Shown here: positions 25,042 through 33,508 of the stretch, one piece after another
Numbering within the stretch: the first letter of the stretch is position 1
How the letters are laid out: every line of letters starts with the position of its first letter
NCBI GenBank assembly: GCA_037968895.1
Contig: JBBKWJ010000117.1
Coordinates: forward strand, 1-64,000
DNA length: 64,000 bases
Origin: JBBKWJ01 sp037968895
GTDB lineage: Bacteria > Actinomycetota > Acidimicrobiia > Acidimicrobiales > SZUA-35
Reading direction: 5' to 3'
The notes under the pieces: model-generated
Databases searched by the model: none
Seen by the model: the letters and a program-made list of their open reading frames with translations, nothing else
Told to the model about the DNA's origin: nothing
Made by a program: the position numbers and the translations under genes

Positions 25042-26448
25042 CTACAGTCCCCAGAAGTCGTCGCCAGCATCGCGACGGAATGCTGCGATCACTTCGCCCA
25101 TTGGGGTCGAGGGCTGTCCCATCACAAACGGCCACAGTTCCTCCGCTAGCAGACGGAAGTTTGCGGTGGCGTCGAGATCGGCAAATAGGCCCATGAGCCC
25201 GAGTGTGATGCGCTGGAGCAGCACGAACGAAGGCGGAACGTTCAGTTCCTTCTTCAGTTCGGCGAACGGTCCCTTTTGTTCGAAGATTTGCTTGACGCCG
25301 CCCGCTGCGTATTCGTCGTCGATGGTGATGACCTCGTCGTCCATTACGTAGTTGTAGAAGAACGAGAAGTAGTCGCGCACGACGTCGTCAGCAACTTGTG
25401 AGTCTGGCGCCAGCAGACCAGCATCAATGATGATTCGACGGAACTCGGCGATGTCGCGTTCGATCACCATTGACGTGATGAGCTCTTCAAAGAGGGTGGT
25501 CTCGTCATCGGTGAATCGTTTGACCAAGCCGAAGTCGAGGAACGTGATCTTGCCGCCCGGCTCGAACAGATAGTTGCCGGGGTGAGGGTCGCCGTTGAAC
25601 ACGCCAAGGCGGTAGATCGACCCGAAACTGAATCGGAAGAGCGTCTCGGCCGTGAGGTTCTTCTCATCCTGGGACCACGACTTGACCTCGTCGAACCGCA
25701 CTCCCGAGGCGAGTTGGGTGGTGAGCACCGTCGGACCGCTCAGCTCAGGCAGCACGTGCGGCACCGTGATAAACGGGTGGCCATCGAAGAAATCGGCGTA
25801 GTACTGCTGACTCTTCGCTTCAAGGCAGTAGTCGAGCTCTTCGACCAACCGCTCCTTGAGCTCGGCGACCACGGGCTCAGGGTCGAGGCCAGGAAACATC
25901 GAGGACATTGCGGAGAAGAGCCACCCTGCGTTGTTGAGGTCGGACGCAACAGCATCGGCAACGCCGGGATACTGCAGCTTGACGGCGACCGCCTGGCCGT
26001 CGTGGGTGATCGCACGGTGCACTTGACCAATCGACGCCGCGGCGATTGGCACTGCGTCCCATTCGGCGAAGACCTCCGAAGGCGGTCGGCCCAATGCTTC
26101 AGTCAACGTGGCAGCCGAGAGTTCTGGCGTCATCGGCGGCGCATCGTGTTGGAGCGAGGCGAGCGTGGTGCGAACGTGCTCAGGTAGGCCAGTGTCGAGA
26201 TAGCTCGCCATCTGCCCGATCTTCATCAGAGCGCCCTTCATGTTGCCGAGCTCGAGCGTGACGTCTTCCGCCGTTTTCATCTGAAAGTCGAGGTTGAGCT
26301 CAGCCTTACGCTCGGCTGACGCGAATGTTTGGCGCGCTTTTGACACTGCAAGGCGGCCGCCACTTTTTGCGCCGAGTCGTGCAAGCCGCAGATTTCGGGC
26401 AAGCTGACGTGACGTAGATACAGGTCGATTTGATGAACGAGAGCTCAC
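25042..26448 (-). CDS. ABC1/UbiB/AarF-family atypical protein kinase-like protein
   Basis: 468 residues of the ABC1 kinase-like family, which acts in quinone or isoprenoid lipid homeostasis. The family hallmark KxGQ is present as MKIGQMASYLD (about 75-85). The glycine-rich loop is replaced by the typical Ala-rich IAAASIGQVHRA, the ATP lysine is in VAVKLQYPG, the catalytic loop is NGDPHPGNY, and the metal loop is FLDFGLVKRF. The GTG at 26448 is the only good start before residue 57. It begins two bases from the GNAT ATG on the other strand. Direct participation in quinone synthesis is inference. Confidence 0.88.
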   Translation of the reverse strand: MSSRSSNRPVSTSRQLARNLRLARLGAKSGGRLAVSKARQTFASAERKAELNLDFQMKTAEDVTLELGNMKGALMKIGQMASYLDTGLPEHVRTTLASLQHDAPPMTPELSAATLTEALGRPPSEVFAEWDAVPIAAASIGQVHRAITHDGQAVAVKLQYPGVADAVASDLNNAGWLFSAMSSMFPGLDPEPVVAELKERLVEELDYCLEAKSQQYYADFFDGHPFITVPHVLPELSGPTVLTTQLASGVRFDEVKSWSQDEKNLTAETLFRFSFGSIYRLGVFNGDPHPGNYLFEPGGKITFLDFGLVKRFTDDETTLFEELITSMVIERDIAEFRRIIIDAGLLAPDSQVADDVVRDYFSFFYNYVMDDEVITIDDEYAAGGVKQIFEQKGPFAELKKELNVPPSFVLLQRITLGLMGLFADLDATANFRLLAEELWPFVMGQPSTPMGEVIAAFRRDAGDDFWGL

Positions 26449-26450
26449 AG

Positions 26451-27038
26451 ATGAGTAAGGCTACGGCCGATCTGCCAAAAGACGAAGAGTGGACCGTGCC
26501 AACGCTGGCGACGCCGCGACTCATCCTGCGGTCCTGGACAGCCGACGACACGGCGCCATACACCGCACTCTGCCAAGACCCCCGGGTCATGCGTTACGTC
26601 AGCTCGGGTCGGGCACTCACCGATGAGGAAGTCGCTGACCGACTGAACCGCTATCAGCGCTTCTGGAGAAGGCACGGCTTCGGGCCATTTGCCGTTGTAG
26701 ATCAAGTTACGAACGAGCTCGTTGGTTCCTGCGGCCTCAGCCTTCCGACGTATGCACCGCAGCTCATGCCTGCAATCGAAATTGGGTGGCGGCTCGCCAC
26801 AACCCACTGGGGCAAGGGTTTCGGCACCGAGGCCGCAACTGCAGTTCTCGACTGGGGGTTCGCCACTCACGACTTCGACGCCGTCGTCGCCATCGTGCAT
26901 CCTGGAAACACCAGCGGGGCCGCAGTCGCAGTTCGGATGTCAATGACACGAGAGCAACAAACGACGATTGGGACAGACTTGAACGCCGATGTGTTTCGAA
27001 TCACCAAGGCCCAGTGGGATATGACGGACCGCACGTGA
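26451..27038 (+). CDS. GNAT-family N-acetyltransferase
   Basis: About 195 residues of the RimJ/RimL type. LATPRLILRSW marks the N-terminal strand, and the acetyl-CoA loop region is GWRLATTHWGKGFGTEAATAVLDWGF with the Q/RxxGxG-like WGKGFG. The late HPGNTSGAAVAVRM segment is the family's conserved NxxS helix. The substrate (an N-terminus or small amine) is unknown. An ATG at 26433 with AGG upstream is an alternative start, but it would overlap the divergent kinase 5' end. Four-base overlap (GTGA) with the next gene. Confidence 0.8.
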   Translation: MSKATADLPKDEEWTVPTLATPRLILRSWTADDTAPYTALCQDPRVMRYVSSGRALTDEEVADRLNRYQRFWRRHGFGPFAVVDQVTNELVGSCGLSLPTYAPQLMPAIEIGWRLATTHWGKGFGTEAATAVLDWGFATHDFDAVVAIVHPGNTSGAAVAVRMSMTREQQTTIGTDLNADVFRITKAQWDMTDRT

Positions 27039-27472
27039 GCCGCTGGGATCGCAATAGACCAAACCGATCCGTTGGCGGACTCGCCAAACTCCGTCCAACC
27101 TCAAGGCGGCTCTCAGCATTCGAACTTGATCTGTATGACCACATCTCTGCCGATCTGCGGGCGAAAACCCGGGTGGTTTCCGTCCCCTTTATTCTCGGTG
27201 GCTACGACGGAATGACGCTTGGGCCTTTTGTGCTTCTCAAGCAGTCGCTCAGTCCAGACGGCCACAGCCTGCTACTCGCGCACGAACTGGTACATGTGCG
27301 GCAGTGGAAGGAGCTTGGAACCCGTCGCTTCCTCCGCTCATATCTCTCGGATTTCGTAAAGGGGCTCAAAACTCACCGTTCGTGGCGAGTCGCCTACCGG
27401 GCGATTGGGCTCGAGGTAGAGGCTCGCGATCTCGCTAACGAGTGGCAAAAACGCCACTCTTCCACCGAATAG
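27035..27472 (+). CDS. Small HExxH putative zinc metallopeptidase-like protein
   Basis: 145 residues. The centre holds LLLAHELVHVRQW, a zincin-type HExxH motif preceded by small hydrophobic residues and followed by QW, as in DUF4157-like proteins. GGYDGMTLGPFVLLKQ leads into it. No signal peptide or membrane helix is clear. Activity is unproven; a third zinc ligand could be Glu in GLEVEARDLANEW. The start is the GTG overlapping the GNAT stop by four bases, so it is translated with GNAT; the longer upstream frame is a shadow of GNAT. Confidence 0.65.
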   Translation: MSRWDRNRPNRSVGGLAKLRPTSRRLSAFELDLYDHISADLRAKTRVVSVPFILGGYDGMTLGPFVLLKQSLSPDGHSLLLAHELVHVRQWKELGTRRFLRSYLSDFVKGLKTHRSWRVAYRAIGLEVEARDLANEWQKRHSSTE

Positions 27473-27528
27473 GTCCGAGGCCTGTCTTCACTTGCGCATC
27501 GATGATGTGACACCAGTGTGACGAACGA

Positions 27529-27557
27529 TTGAAGTCGGTGCGCAGTTCCGATAACGT
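27529..27557 (+). promoter_or_regulatory. Promoter of the sugar ABC importer operon
   Basis: TTGAAG, 17 bases, then TAACGT form a well-spaced -35/-10 pair. Transcription should begin near 27564, immediately before the palindromic operator. The leader is about 95 bases long. Confidence 0.55.
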
Positions 27558-27574
27558 GCTAACGCTTATGTAGT

Positions 27575-27588
27575 TGTAAGCGCTTACA
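27575..27588 (+). promoter_or_regulatory. LacI-type operator, perfect 14-base palindrome
   Basis: TGTAAGCGCTTACA is a perfect palindrome with the central CG typical of LacI/GalR-family operators. It lies at about +11 to +25 of the predicted transcript, where a repressor would block elongation. A related imperfect element, CTAACGCTTATG, lies just upstream (27559-27570). No LacI-family gene is present in the window. Confidence 0.7.
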
Positions 27589-27658
27589 TCTTTCAACTGA
27601 AGATGTAGGGAGAGGGTCCGAATTCCGGGCCGCACGAGACATGAAAGGGTTCATACGT

Positions 27659-29065
27659 ATGCGCCTTTCGCACTGGAAGAGCCTGTTAGCTCTGTTGTTT
27701 GCCTTCTCTTTGGTAGCAGCAGCCTGCAGCGGTGACGACACCGAGACGTCGTCCACCGACAACACCAATGCCACGGACGAGTCAACTGACTCAACCGAAG
27801 CAATGGACGACACAGCAACCACTGAGGCCGCGGGCGATTCGTCCGGTGGCAACTCAGTAACAATCACCGGCACCGAGCGTTCCGATGAGGAAGCCGGATC
27901 ACTCCAGGCTGTCCTCGGCGCATTCGGCGAAGCCAACGGCTTTACAGTCAACTACGTGCCTTCGGCCGACTGGGAAGCTGAAATCAACGTTGCAATCGAG
28001 GGTGGCACCGAGCCAGACATCTCGATCTTCCCGCAGCCAGGCAAGCTTGCTGACTTCGCTCGTGACGGTCACCTCCTCGCCCTGCCTGACGATGTCAACT
28101 CCTCTGTATCCGCAAACTGGGACGAGTCGTGGATGAGCTTCGGCAACGTCGACGGCACCCAGTTCGGAGTTCCAAACAAGTCCGACCTCAAGTCCCTCGT
28201 TTGGTATCAGCCAGGTCGTTTTGAAGAACTCGGCTACACCGTCCCGACCACATGGGACGAACTCGTCACCCTCACCGAAACCGCTGCCGCTGACGGCAAC
28301 ACCCCATGGTGTGTCGGTCTTGAGTCAGGCCAGGCAACTGGCTGGCCATTCACCGACTGGACCGAAGACTTGATGCTCCGTACCGCTGGTCCAGAGGCGT
28401 ACGACCAATGGGTTGCTGGCGAACTCAAGTTCAGCGATCCAGCAGTCATCGACGTGTTCAACATGATCAAGGGTCTCTGGGACATCGAAGACGCTGTCTT
28501 CTCTGCCGGTGGCTCAATTGTCGCAACAGCGTTCCAGGACAACGGTCAGCCACTGGTTGACGGCGACTGCCTCATGCACCGTCAGGCTTCGTTCTTCTCT
28601 GCGTTCATCCCCGAGGGCACCGCCTTCGCTGATGGATCAGACGGCGCAGTCGACACGTTCTACTTCCCAACCGTTGACGGCACCAAGCCAGTCCTCGTTG
28701 CCGGCACCGTCGCCGCTGCGTTCCATGACACCCCAGAAGTTTGGATGGTCATGGAATACCTGGGCTCAGCCGAGTACGCCAACGCCCGTCAGGCAGCTCA
28801 GAAGGAACTAAAGGGTGGCGCTGGCGTCTTCTCCGGCTTCCTCTCCGCTGTTAAGGGCCAGGACCTCAGTGGCTACGAGCCACTTGAGCAAGGCTTCATC
28901 GAGATCATTGAGACCGCTGAAGTTGCTCGCTTCGACGGTTCAGACCTCATGCCTGCCGATGTCGGCGCCGGCACCTTCTGGACCGAAGGCACCAACTTCG
29001 TCAACGGTGACGCCACTGCTGAAGAAGCAGCCGCCAAAATTGACGCTTCATGGCCAGCCGGCTGA
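27659..29065 (+). CDS. Sugar ABC transporter substrate-binding lipoprotein (alpha-glucoside AglE-like)
   Basis: About 468 residues. A lipoprotein signal peptide ends in the lipobox LVAAAC, followed by an acidic Thr/Ser/Asp-rich tether (about 25-75) and then a family 1 solute-binding fold. Features such as IEGGTEPDISIFPQPG, TTWDELVTL and SGQATGWPFTDWTEDLMLRT resemble alpha-glucoside binding proteins as I remember them; the exact sugar is uncertain. AAAGGG lies nine bases before the ATG used here; an ATG six codons earlier (27641) is possible. Codon use is biased towards CCA, GTC and CTC and looks more uniform than in neighbouring genes, fitting high expression. A strong hairpin separates it from the permeases. 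Confidence 0.87.
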   Translation: MRLSHWKSLLALLFAFSLVAAACSGDDTETSSTDNTNATDESTDSTEAMDDTATTEAAGDSSGGNSVTITGTERSDEEAGSLQAVLGAFGEANGFTVNYVPSADWEAEINVAIEGGTEPDISIFPQPGKLADFARDGHLLALPDDVNSSVSANWDESWMSFGNVDGTQFGVPNKSDLKSLVWYQPGRFEELGYTVPTTWDELVTLTETAAADGNTPWCVGLESGQATGWPFTDWTEDLMLRTAGPEAYDQWVAGELKFSDPAVIDVFNMIKGLWDIEDAVFSAGGSIVATAFQDNGQPLVDGDCLMHRQASFFSAFIPEGTAFADGSDGAVDTFYFPTVDGTKPVLVAGTVAAAFHDTPEVWMVMEYLGSAEYANARQAAQKELKGGAGVFSGFLSAVKGQDLSGYEPLEQGFIEIIETAEVARFDGSDLMPADVGAGTFWTEGTNFVNGDATAEEAAAKIDASWPAG

Positions 29066-29090
29066 TATAGCACGGCGTAAGTAGTACTTG

Positions 29091-29121
29091 GGAAGGCGCC
29101 GGATTCGTTCCGGCGCCTTCC
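29091..29121 (+). terminator. Strong hairpin between binding protein and permeases
   Basis: GGAAGGCGCCGGA and its exact complement form a 13-base-pair stem around a five-base loop. There is no long T-run after it. In binding-protein operons such a hairpin usually stabilises the upstream mRNA or partly terminates, giving more binding protein than permease. Confidence 0.75.
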
Positions 29122-29204
29122 TGCATTTCGGACAGAAACCACACATCATCTAAGCTCTGGCGGCTTGCGAATTCGACACCAAGGGGAAACCGTATGAGGC
29201 ACAC

Positions 29205-31139
29205 ATGGACAAAGTGATCAGCACACTCATCAGTGTTGGGATCGCTGTCGGCGGTTTCCTCGCTTTGTGGATTGGGGCGAACCTGATCTTCAATCAAGTG
29301 CGCAAAGACTTCTCCCGATTTAGCGTCATTGTCGGGTCCATCCTCGGCGCCGCGTTCATGGCCATAATCGACGGCAACTCGCTGGTCACTCGGGCGACGG
29401 CAACGAAAGGCGAATGGCCCCTCAAGGCTGATTACTTGGTTTGGCCAGTTGTCGGTGCGCTGATAGTTGGCGGCGGCATGTTTGCGCTGTCCAAGGTGCA
29501 CGACCGTCCAAAAAGATTTCTCATCTCAATTGCAACCTTTGTCGGCCTGTCTCTTCTCATCGCTTTCACGCTCAAGACAGGCTGGCGACTTCGTCTGAAG
29601 ACCGTCCCGCTATTTATCTGGCCTATCGCCTTGGCCGCCGTTGGCGCAGCTACGAACGCCTTACGAGCGAGGAACCCTCTCCACGGAGCGCTCACCGGCG
29701 GATTCATCGGCTGGCTTCTCGGCACTTTTGGCGGCGGGATCAACGCCCAAAACGCGAGTTCGTCGACCGCAATCACCGAGACGTTAATTGCCTGCGTTGT
29801 CGCCGGAATTCTGCTTGGCGCTCGAGTTGGCATGACCCATGTTCCTAACCTCGTCACGAAGGCGAAGATCGATGACCGCAGCCGGGCCTGGATCTTCATT
29901 GGTCCTGCGGTCGCGTTTATCTCGGTCATGCTGATCCTGCCAACGATTTTGACCATCATCCTTTCCGTCAAGGACAACAAAGGCGATCAGTACGTCGGCC
30001 TCGACAACTACCGCTCTGTGTTCAGGGACGACGACAACTGGGATCTAAGCAGCCTTTCCGGCCTGTTTACTTCAAGCATCCTGCCTTGGGTCGGCTTTTT
30101 TCTTCTCGCCGCAATCGGCCTCGCCGTCCTTCTCGGCCGGGAGACTAAGCAGGGAATCAACTTTGGCGGAGCGCCAATCTTCCCGCTCATCATGGCTGGC
30201 GGGCTTTTCAGCTTTGCGTTCTTCACCCATGCTCGGGGCACGATCTTCAACAACCTGTGGTGGGTCGTCGGCGTCACGCTCCTCGCCACTTCCCTTGGGC
30301 TAGCCGTAGCTAAGTTTGCAGACGGCGCGAAATTTGAATCGGTGGCCAAATCGTTCGTGTTCATGCCCATGGCTATCTCAATGGTTGGCGCCTCTATTGT
30401 GTGGCGGCTCATCATGTACCAGGCCCGCAACGAGGCGAAACCACAGACTGGTGTGCTCAACGCCATCTGGGTCTGGCTCGGCGACATCACTACAACCTGG
30501 GGCCTCGGGCGAGTGGTCGTGCTCGCAATCTTCCTCGGAGCTGCGGCCGCGTTGATTTACGCTTTCATTCGGGCGCTACCCAACTCAACCAGCACCGCGT
30601 TCTTGTACCTAGTGCTCACCGCACCACCCCTCTGGATTGCCCTACGCACAGCCACAGACGGCATCGGGGGCTACGTGATCAAGAACAACGGCAGCATCGC
30701 TCCCGGTCCGATCAACTTCGTACAGGGTCCGCCCTTCAACAACTTCTGGCTCATGCTGATTCTCATCTGGATTCAGACAGGGTTTGCGATGGTGATCCTG
30801 TCGGCCTCGATCAAGTCGGTGCCGGACGATTATCTCGAAGCGGCGAGCATGGATGGAGCAACCGACAGTCAGAAGTTCTGGCGCATCACGCTGCCACAGA
30901 TTCTGCCAACTATCGGGGTCGTCGCAACAACCATCATGGTCAACGTGATGAAAGTGTTCGACATCGTCAAGGTCACAACTAATGGTCAGTTCGGCAGCCA
31001 GGTGCTCGCCAACGCCATGTTCCAGCAAGCGTTCCAGTTCGGCAACTCCGGCACCGGCGCCGCTCTCGCGGTCATGCTCTTCGCCTTCATCTTGCCGATC
31101 ATGGTGCTCAACATCAGCAGACTGACGAAGGAGGCCTGA
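29205..31139 (+). CDS. Sugar ABC transporter permease with a large N-terminal membrane extension
   Basis: 644 residues, about twice the usual MalF-type length. The permease core is in the second half; its EAA loop is EAASMDGATDSQKFWRITLP, which docks on the ATPase. The first ~220 residues add about six hydrophobic segments not seen in standard permeases, ending near KAKIDDRSRAW, where the core begins with its first helix and LPTILTIILSVKDN. GAGG is placed five bases before the ATG. It pairs with the following permease to form the channel. No ATPase gene is in the operon, so a shared MsmK/UgpC-type ATPase encoded elsewhere is expected. Confidence 0.87.
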   Translation: MDKVISTLISVGIAVGGFLALWIGANLIFNQVRKDFSRFSVIVGSILGAAFMAIIDGNSLVTRATATKGEWPLKADYLVWPVVGALIVGGGMFALSKVHDRPKRFLISIATFVGLSLLIAFTLKTGWRLRLKTVPLFIWPIALAAVGAATNALRARNPLHGALTGGFIGWLLGTFGGGINAQNASSSTAITETLIACVVAGILLGARVGMTHVPNLVTKAKIDDRSRAWIFIGPAVAFISVMLILPTILTIILSVKDNKGDQYVGLDNYRSVFRDDDNWDLSSLSGLFTSSILPWVGFFLLAAIGLAVLLGRETKQGINFGGAPIFPLIMAGGLFSFAFFTHARGTIFNNLWWVVGVTLLATSLGLAVAKFADGAKFESVAKSFVFMPMAISMVGASIVWRLIMYQARNEAKPQTGVLNAIWVWLGDITTTWGLGRVVVLAIFLGAAAALIYAFIRALPNSTSTAFLYLVLTAPPLWIALRTATDGIGGYVIKNNGSIAPGPINFVQGPPFNNFWLMLILIWIQTGFAMVILSASIKSVPDDYLEAASMDGATDSQKFWRITLPQILPTIGVVATTIMVNVMKVFDIVKVTTNGQFGSQVLANAMFQQAFQFGNSGTGAALAVMLFAFILPIMVLNISRLTKEA

Positions 31140-31140
31140 G

Positions 31141-32082
31141 ATGACAATCGCATCCAGCAAAAAGGGCAGGGCGATCGACCGCTTTTACGGCGCCCTCAGC
31201 TCGGTCCCAATGTGGATCTTTGCGCTCGTCTGGCTGGTGCCGACGTTTGGTCTGATGATCAACTCGTTCCGGCCGAAAGATTCACAGCGCAACAGTGGCT
31301 GGTGGACGCTTGAGGCGGACGGGCTTGGCGAACGTCTCAGCATCCAGGGTTACCGAGATGTCTTTGAAGCAGGAACAACCAACACGCTTGGTCAGTCCCT
31401 TCTCAACTCCGCAGCAATCGCCTTACCGGCAACGATCATCCCAATTGCCGTGGCCGCATTCGCGGCCTACGGGTTTGCCTGGATCGACTTCAAGGGCAGG
31501 AAACTCCTGTTCATCAGCGTCGTCGCCATCATGGCAATTCCACTTCAGGTCGCGTTGATTCCGCTTTTGAAGATGTACGTCGGCGGAGCCCACTTGACCC
31601 TGCCTTTCCTTGAGAAGACCGTCACACTCGTACCTGGTTGGGGCGTCCAAGGGCAGCCGATTTCGGTGTGGCTCACTCACACTGGGTTTGCGATGCCGTT
31701 CGCCATCTTCTTGTTACACAACTACATCGTCTCGTTGCCGAAAGACATTTTCGAGTCAGCGCGGATTGATGGTGCCGACCATTTCACCATCTTCTGGCGA
31801 CTGGTGCTGCCGCTCTCGATTCCGGTGCTGGCTGCGTTCGCCATCTTCCAGTTCCTGTGGACCTGGAACGACTACCTCATCGCAAACACGATGCTGGGTG
31901 CCAACGGGTTCGAGCATCACCCGACCACCATCTTCATCGCCAACTTGGCCGGCGACTTCGGCAAAAACGAACACCTGCTTCCGGCAGCCGCCTTCGTGCA
32001 AGCGTTTGTGCCGCTCTGCGTGTTCTTCGGCCTCCAGCGATTCTTCGTCCGAGGCCTCCTGGCAGGTTCTGTAAAAGGCTGA
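31141..32082 (+). CDS. Sugar ABC transporter permease (MalG/AglG-like)
   Basis: 313 residues with six predicted helices, the usual carbohydrate permease 2 (MalG) plan. The first helix (MWIFALVWLVPTFGLMINSF) is followed by a periplasmic loop and the channel helices. The EAA motif is ESARIDGADHFTIFWRLVLP. The start lies one base behind the stop of the first permease, with GGAGG overlapping that gene's end. A terminator follows about 50 bases after the stop. Confidence 0.9.
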   Translation: MTIASSKKGRAIDRFYGALSSVPMWIFALVWLVPTFGLMINSFRPKDSQRNSGWWTLEADGLGERLSIQGYRDVFEAGTTNTLGQSLLNSAAIALPATIIPIAVAAFAAYGFAWIDFKGRKLLFISVVAIMAIPLQVALIPLLKMYVGGAHLTLPFLEKTVTLVPGWGVQGQPISVWLTHTGFAMPFAIFLLHNYIVSLPKDIFESARIDGADHFTIFWRLVLPLSIPVLAAFAIFQFLWTWNDYLIANTMLGANGFEHHPTTIFIANLAGDFGKNEHLLPAAAFVQAFVPLCVFFGLQRFFVRGLLAGSVKG

Positions 32083-32099
32083 GCTTCGCTCAGCACGCC

Positions 32100-32117
32100 T
32101 TTTCGCTAGCGCGAAAA
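32100..32117 (+). repeat. Small AT/GC palindrome after the permease operon
   Basis: TTTTCGC-tagc-GCGAAAA forms a seven-base-pair hairpin about 18 bases beyond the permease stop. It may assist termination together with the larger hairpin that follows. Confidence 0.5.
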
Positions 32118-32130
32118 CGCTCAGGTTAGA

Positions 32131-32178
32131 AGCGGCTGCTTTTCTGCCCGGAAACGGTGCCGAAAAGCGGCCGCTTTT
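32131..32178 (+). terminator. Rho-independent terminator of the sugar ABC operon
   Basis: AGCGGCTGCTTTTC pairs with GAAAAGCGGCCGCT (14 base pairs with one G-U wobble) around a loop of about 17 bases, and the 3' arm runs directly into TTTT. It lies between the second permease and the secreted TPM-like gene. Confidence 0.75.
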
Positions 32179-32241
32179 GGCGTTGAGGCATCGTCGGTGC
32201 TGCCCAACAAGCCTGGCACCCTCGGGATCTGGTGAGGCGGC

Positions 32242-32247
32242 TAGACT
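32242..32247 (+). promoter_or_regulatory. Putative leaderless -10 (TAGACT) for the TPM-like gene
   Basis: TAGACT ends seven bases before the GTG at 32255. The identical hexamer precedes the SufR-like gene at the same position relative to its GTG. Confidence 0.45.
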
Positions 32248-32254
32248 CTCCCCC

Positions 32255-33508
32255 GTGCGACGTCTGTCTGTCATCTTGTCCGGACTCCTGCTTCTGCTTG
32301 CCAGCTTGGCGCAGCCAGCAGGGGCGCAAACAATGGAGTCTTTTGCCGAGGCAATCGATAGCGACGGCTACTACGTCGACCCTGGCGTCGAGGCCAATCT
32401 CACCGACGCCGATTGGGAAGGCATCCAGAGCGCCATCGCCAACGGCATTGCCTTTGTGTCGTTTGACCAAGAGGCCGAGGGCGACGCGAACGGCCAAGCC
32501 ATTGCCACCAACCTCGTTTCGCTCAGCCAGAACTACGACTCAATTGTCGTCCTCTTCAGCGACGGCGTGTACTCCCAGGGTCCAGGAGACCTCAACCAGG
32601 CCACCAGTCGGCAAGCGACCATTGATGCCTTTCGAGCCGGCAATGTCGGCGCCGGGCTTATGTCCATCGTCGACTTTGTCGGTGGCGATATTCCAGCCGG
32701 CGACACGACAGCTCAAACTACTGCGCCTGCAGACGCAAGCGCTCCCGTAAGTAGCAGCGAAACAGCCCAAGCCACAGACTCTGGTTCATCAGGTGGCGGC
32801 ATCCCTTGGCTCTGGATCATTCTGGCCGCGGTCGCCACGTTCTTCTTTGTCCGTTGGCGTTCAGCGAAAGCCAAAGCGAAGAAGCTTCTCATCGCCGACA
32901 TGGAAGTAGACCGGGCCGAAATCAAGGAGCAACTCAAAGACAACGCCGACAAGGTGATCACCCTCGGCGACAGCGTAATCGCCAGTCAAGATCAAGAACT
33001 CATCGATCTCTACGACAAAGCAAGCCGAACGTATCAAGAAGTGAGCCAGTCGGTTGACGAGGCAACGACGCCAGAGGCTGTCGATGCACTCGATGATCGA
33101 ATCGACGAAGCCGAATGGGAGTTCGACGTCATTCAGGCTCGTCTCAACGGAACTCCGATCCCTATCTCGCCGGCCGAACTCGAGGCTACGGAAGCAGCCA
33201 AGAACGCTCCTCCGCCTCCCTCCGCCGGTCCCGCCCTCGGTCCGAACGAATCAGTGCTCGGCGGAGGAGGCCCAACGCGGCAGCCTCGTCGCGAACGCTC
33301 GTACCAACCGAAACGCCAACGGGGTCGAGGTGGCGGCATGGGCACGTCCATTCTCATGATGCTGGCCACGTTCCTTTTCAACTCATACGGTCAGAGCTCA
33401 CGTCGCACAGAACGGCGGGGCTCAAGCTCAACGTCGTCTCAGCCAAGGGGCGGACCACTCGGCGGCTCGGTGCTTGGCGGCGCCCCACGTCGCGGCGGCC
33501 GTCGCTAA
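32255..33508 (+). CDS. Secreted/membrane protein with TPM-like extracytoplasmic domain
   Basis: About 417 residues. A signal peptide (LSVILSGLLLLLASLAQPAGA) is followed by an extracytoplasmic domain of about 120 residues whose pattern (DGYYVDPGVEANLTDADW, then YDSIVVLFSDGVYSQG) resembles TPM/Rv1476-like domains; this match is from memory and weak. A Thr/Ser-rich linker leads to one transmembrane helix (about 185-203). The cytoplasmic part is a charged coiled coil (about 205-300) and a Gly/Arg/Pro-rich disordered tail ending RRGGRR. I chose the GTG at 32255 because it begins the signal peptide with VRR and has a leaderless -10. The stop overlaps the following nuclease ATG by one base. Confidence 0.65.
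   Translation: MRRLSVILSGLLLLLASLAQPAGAQTMESFAEAIDSDGYYVDPGVEANLTDADWEGIQSAIANGIAFVSFDQEAEGDANGQAIATNLVSLSQNYDSIVVLFSDGVYSQGPGDLNQATSRQATIDAFRAGNVGAGLMSIVDFVGGDIPAGDTTAQTTAPADASAPVSSSETAQATDSGSSGGGIPWLWIILAAVATFFFVRWRSAKAKAKKLLIADMEVDRAEIKEQLKDNADKVITLGDSVIASQDQELIDLYDKASRTYQEVSQSVDEATTPEAVDALDDRIDEAEWEFDVIQARLNGTPIPISPAELEATEAAKNAPPPPSAGPALGPNESVLGGGGPTRQPRRERSYQPKRQRGRGGGMGTSILMMLATFLFNSYGQSSRRTERRGSSSTSSQPRGGPLGGSVLGGAPRRGGRR

Noticed and set aside
29432..30490. Long minus-strand frames opposite the sugar permease
   Set aside because: They mirror a membrane protein gene and show no conserved motifs or ribosome-binding sites.
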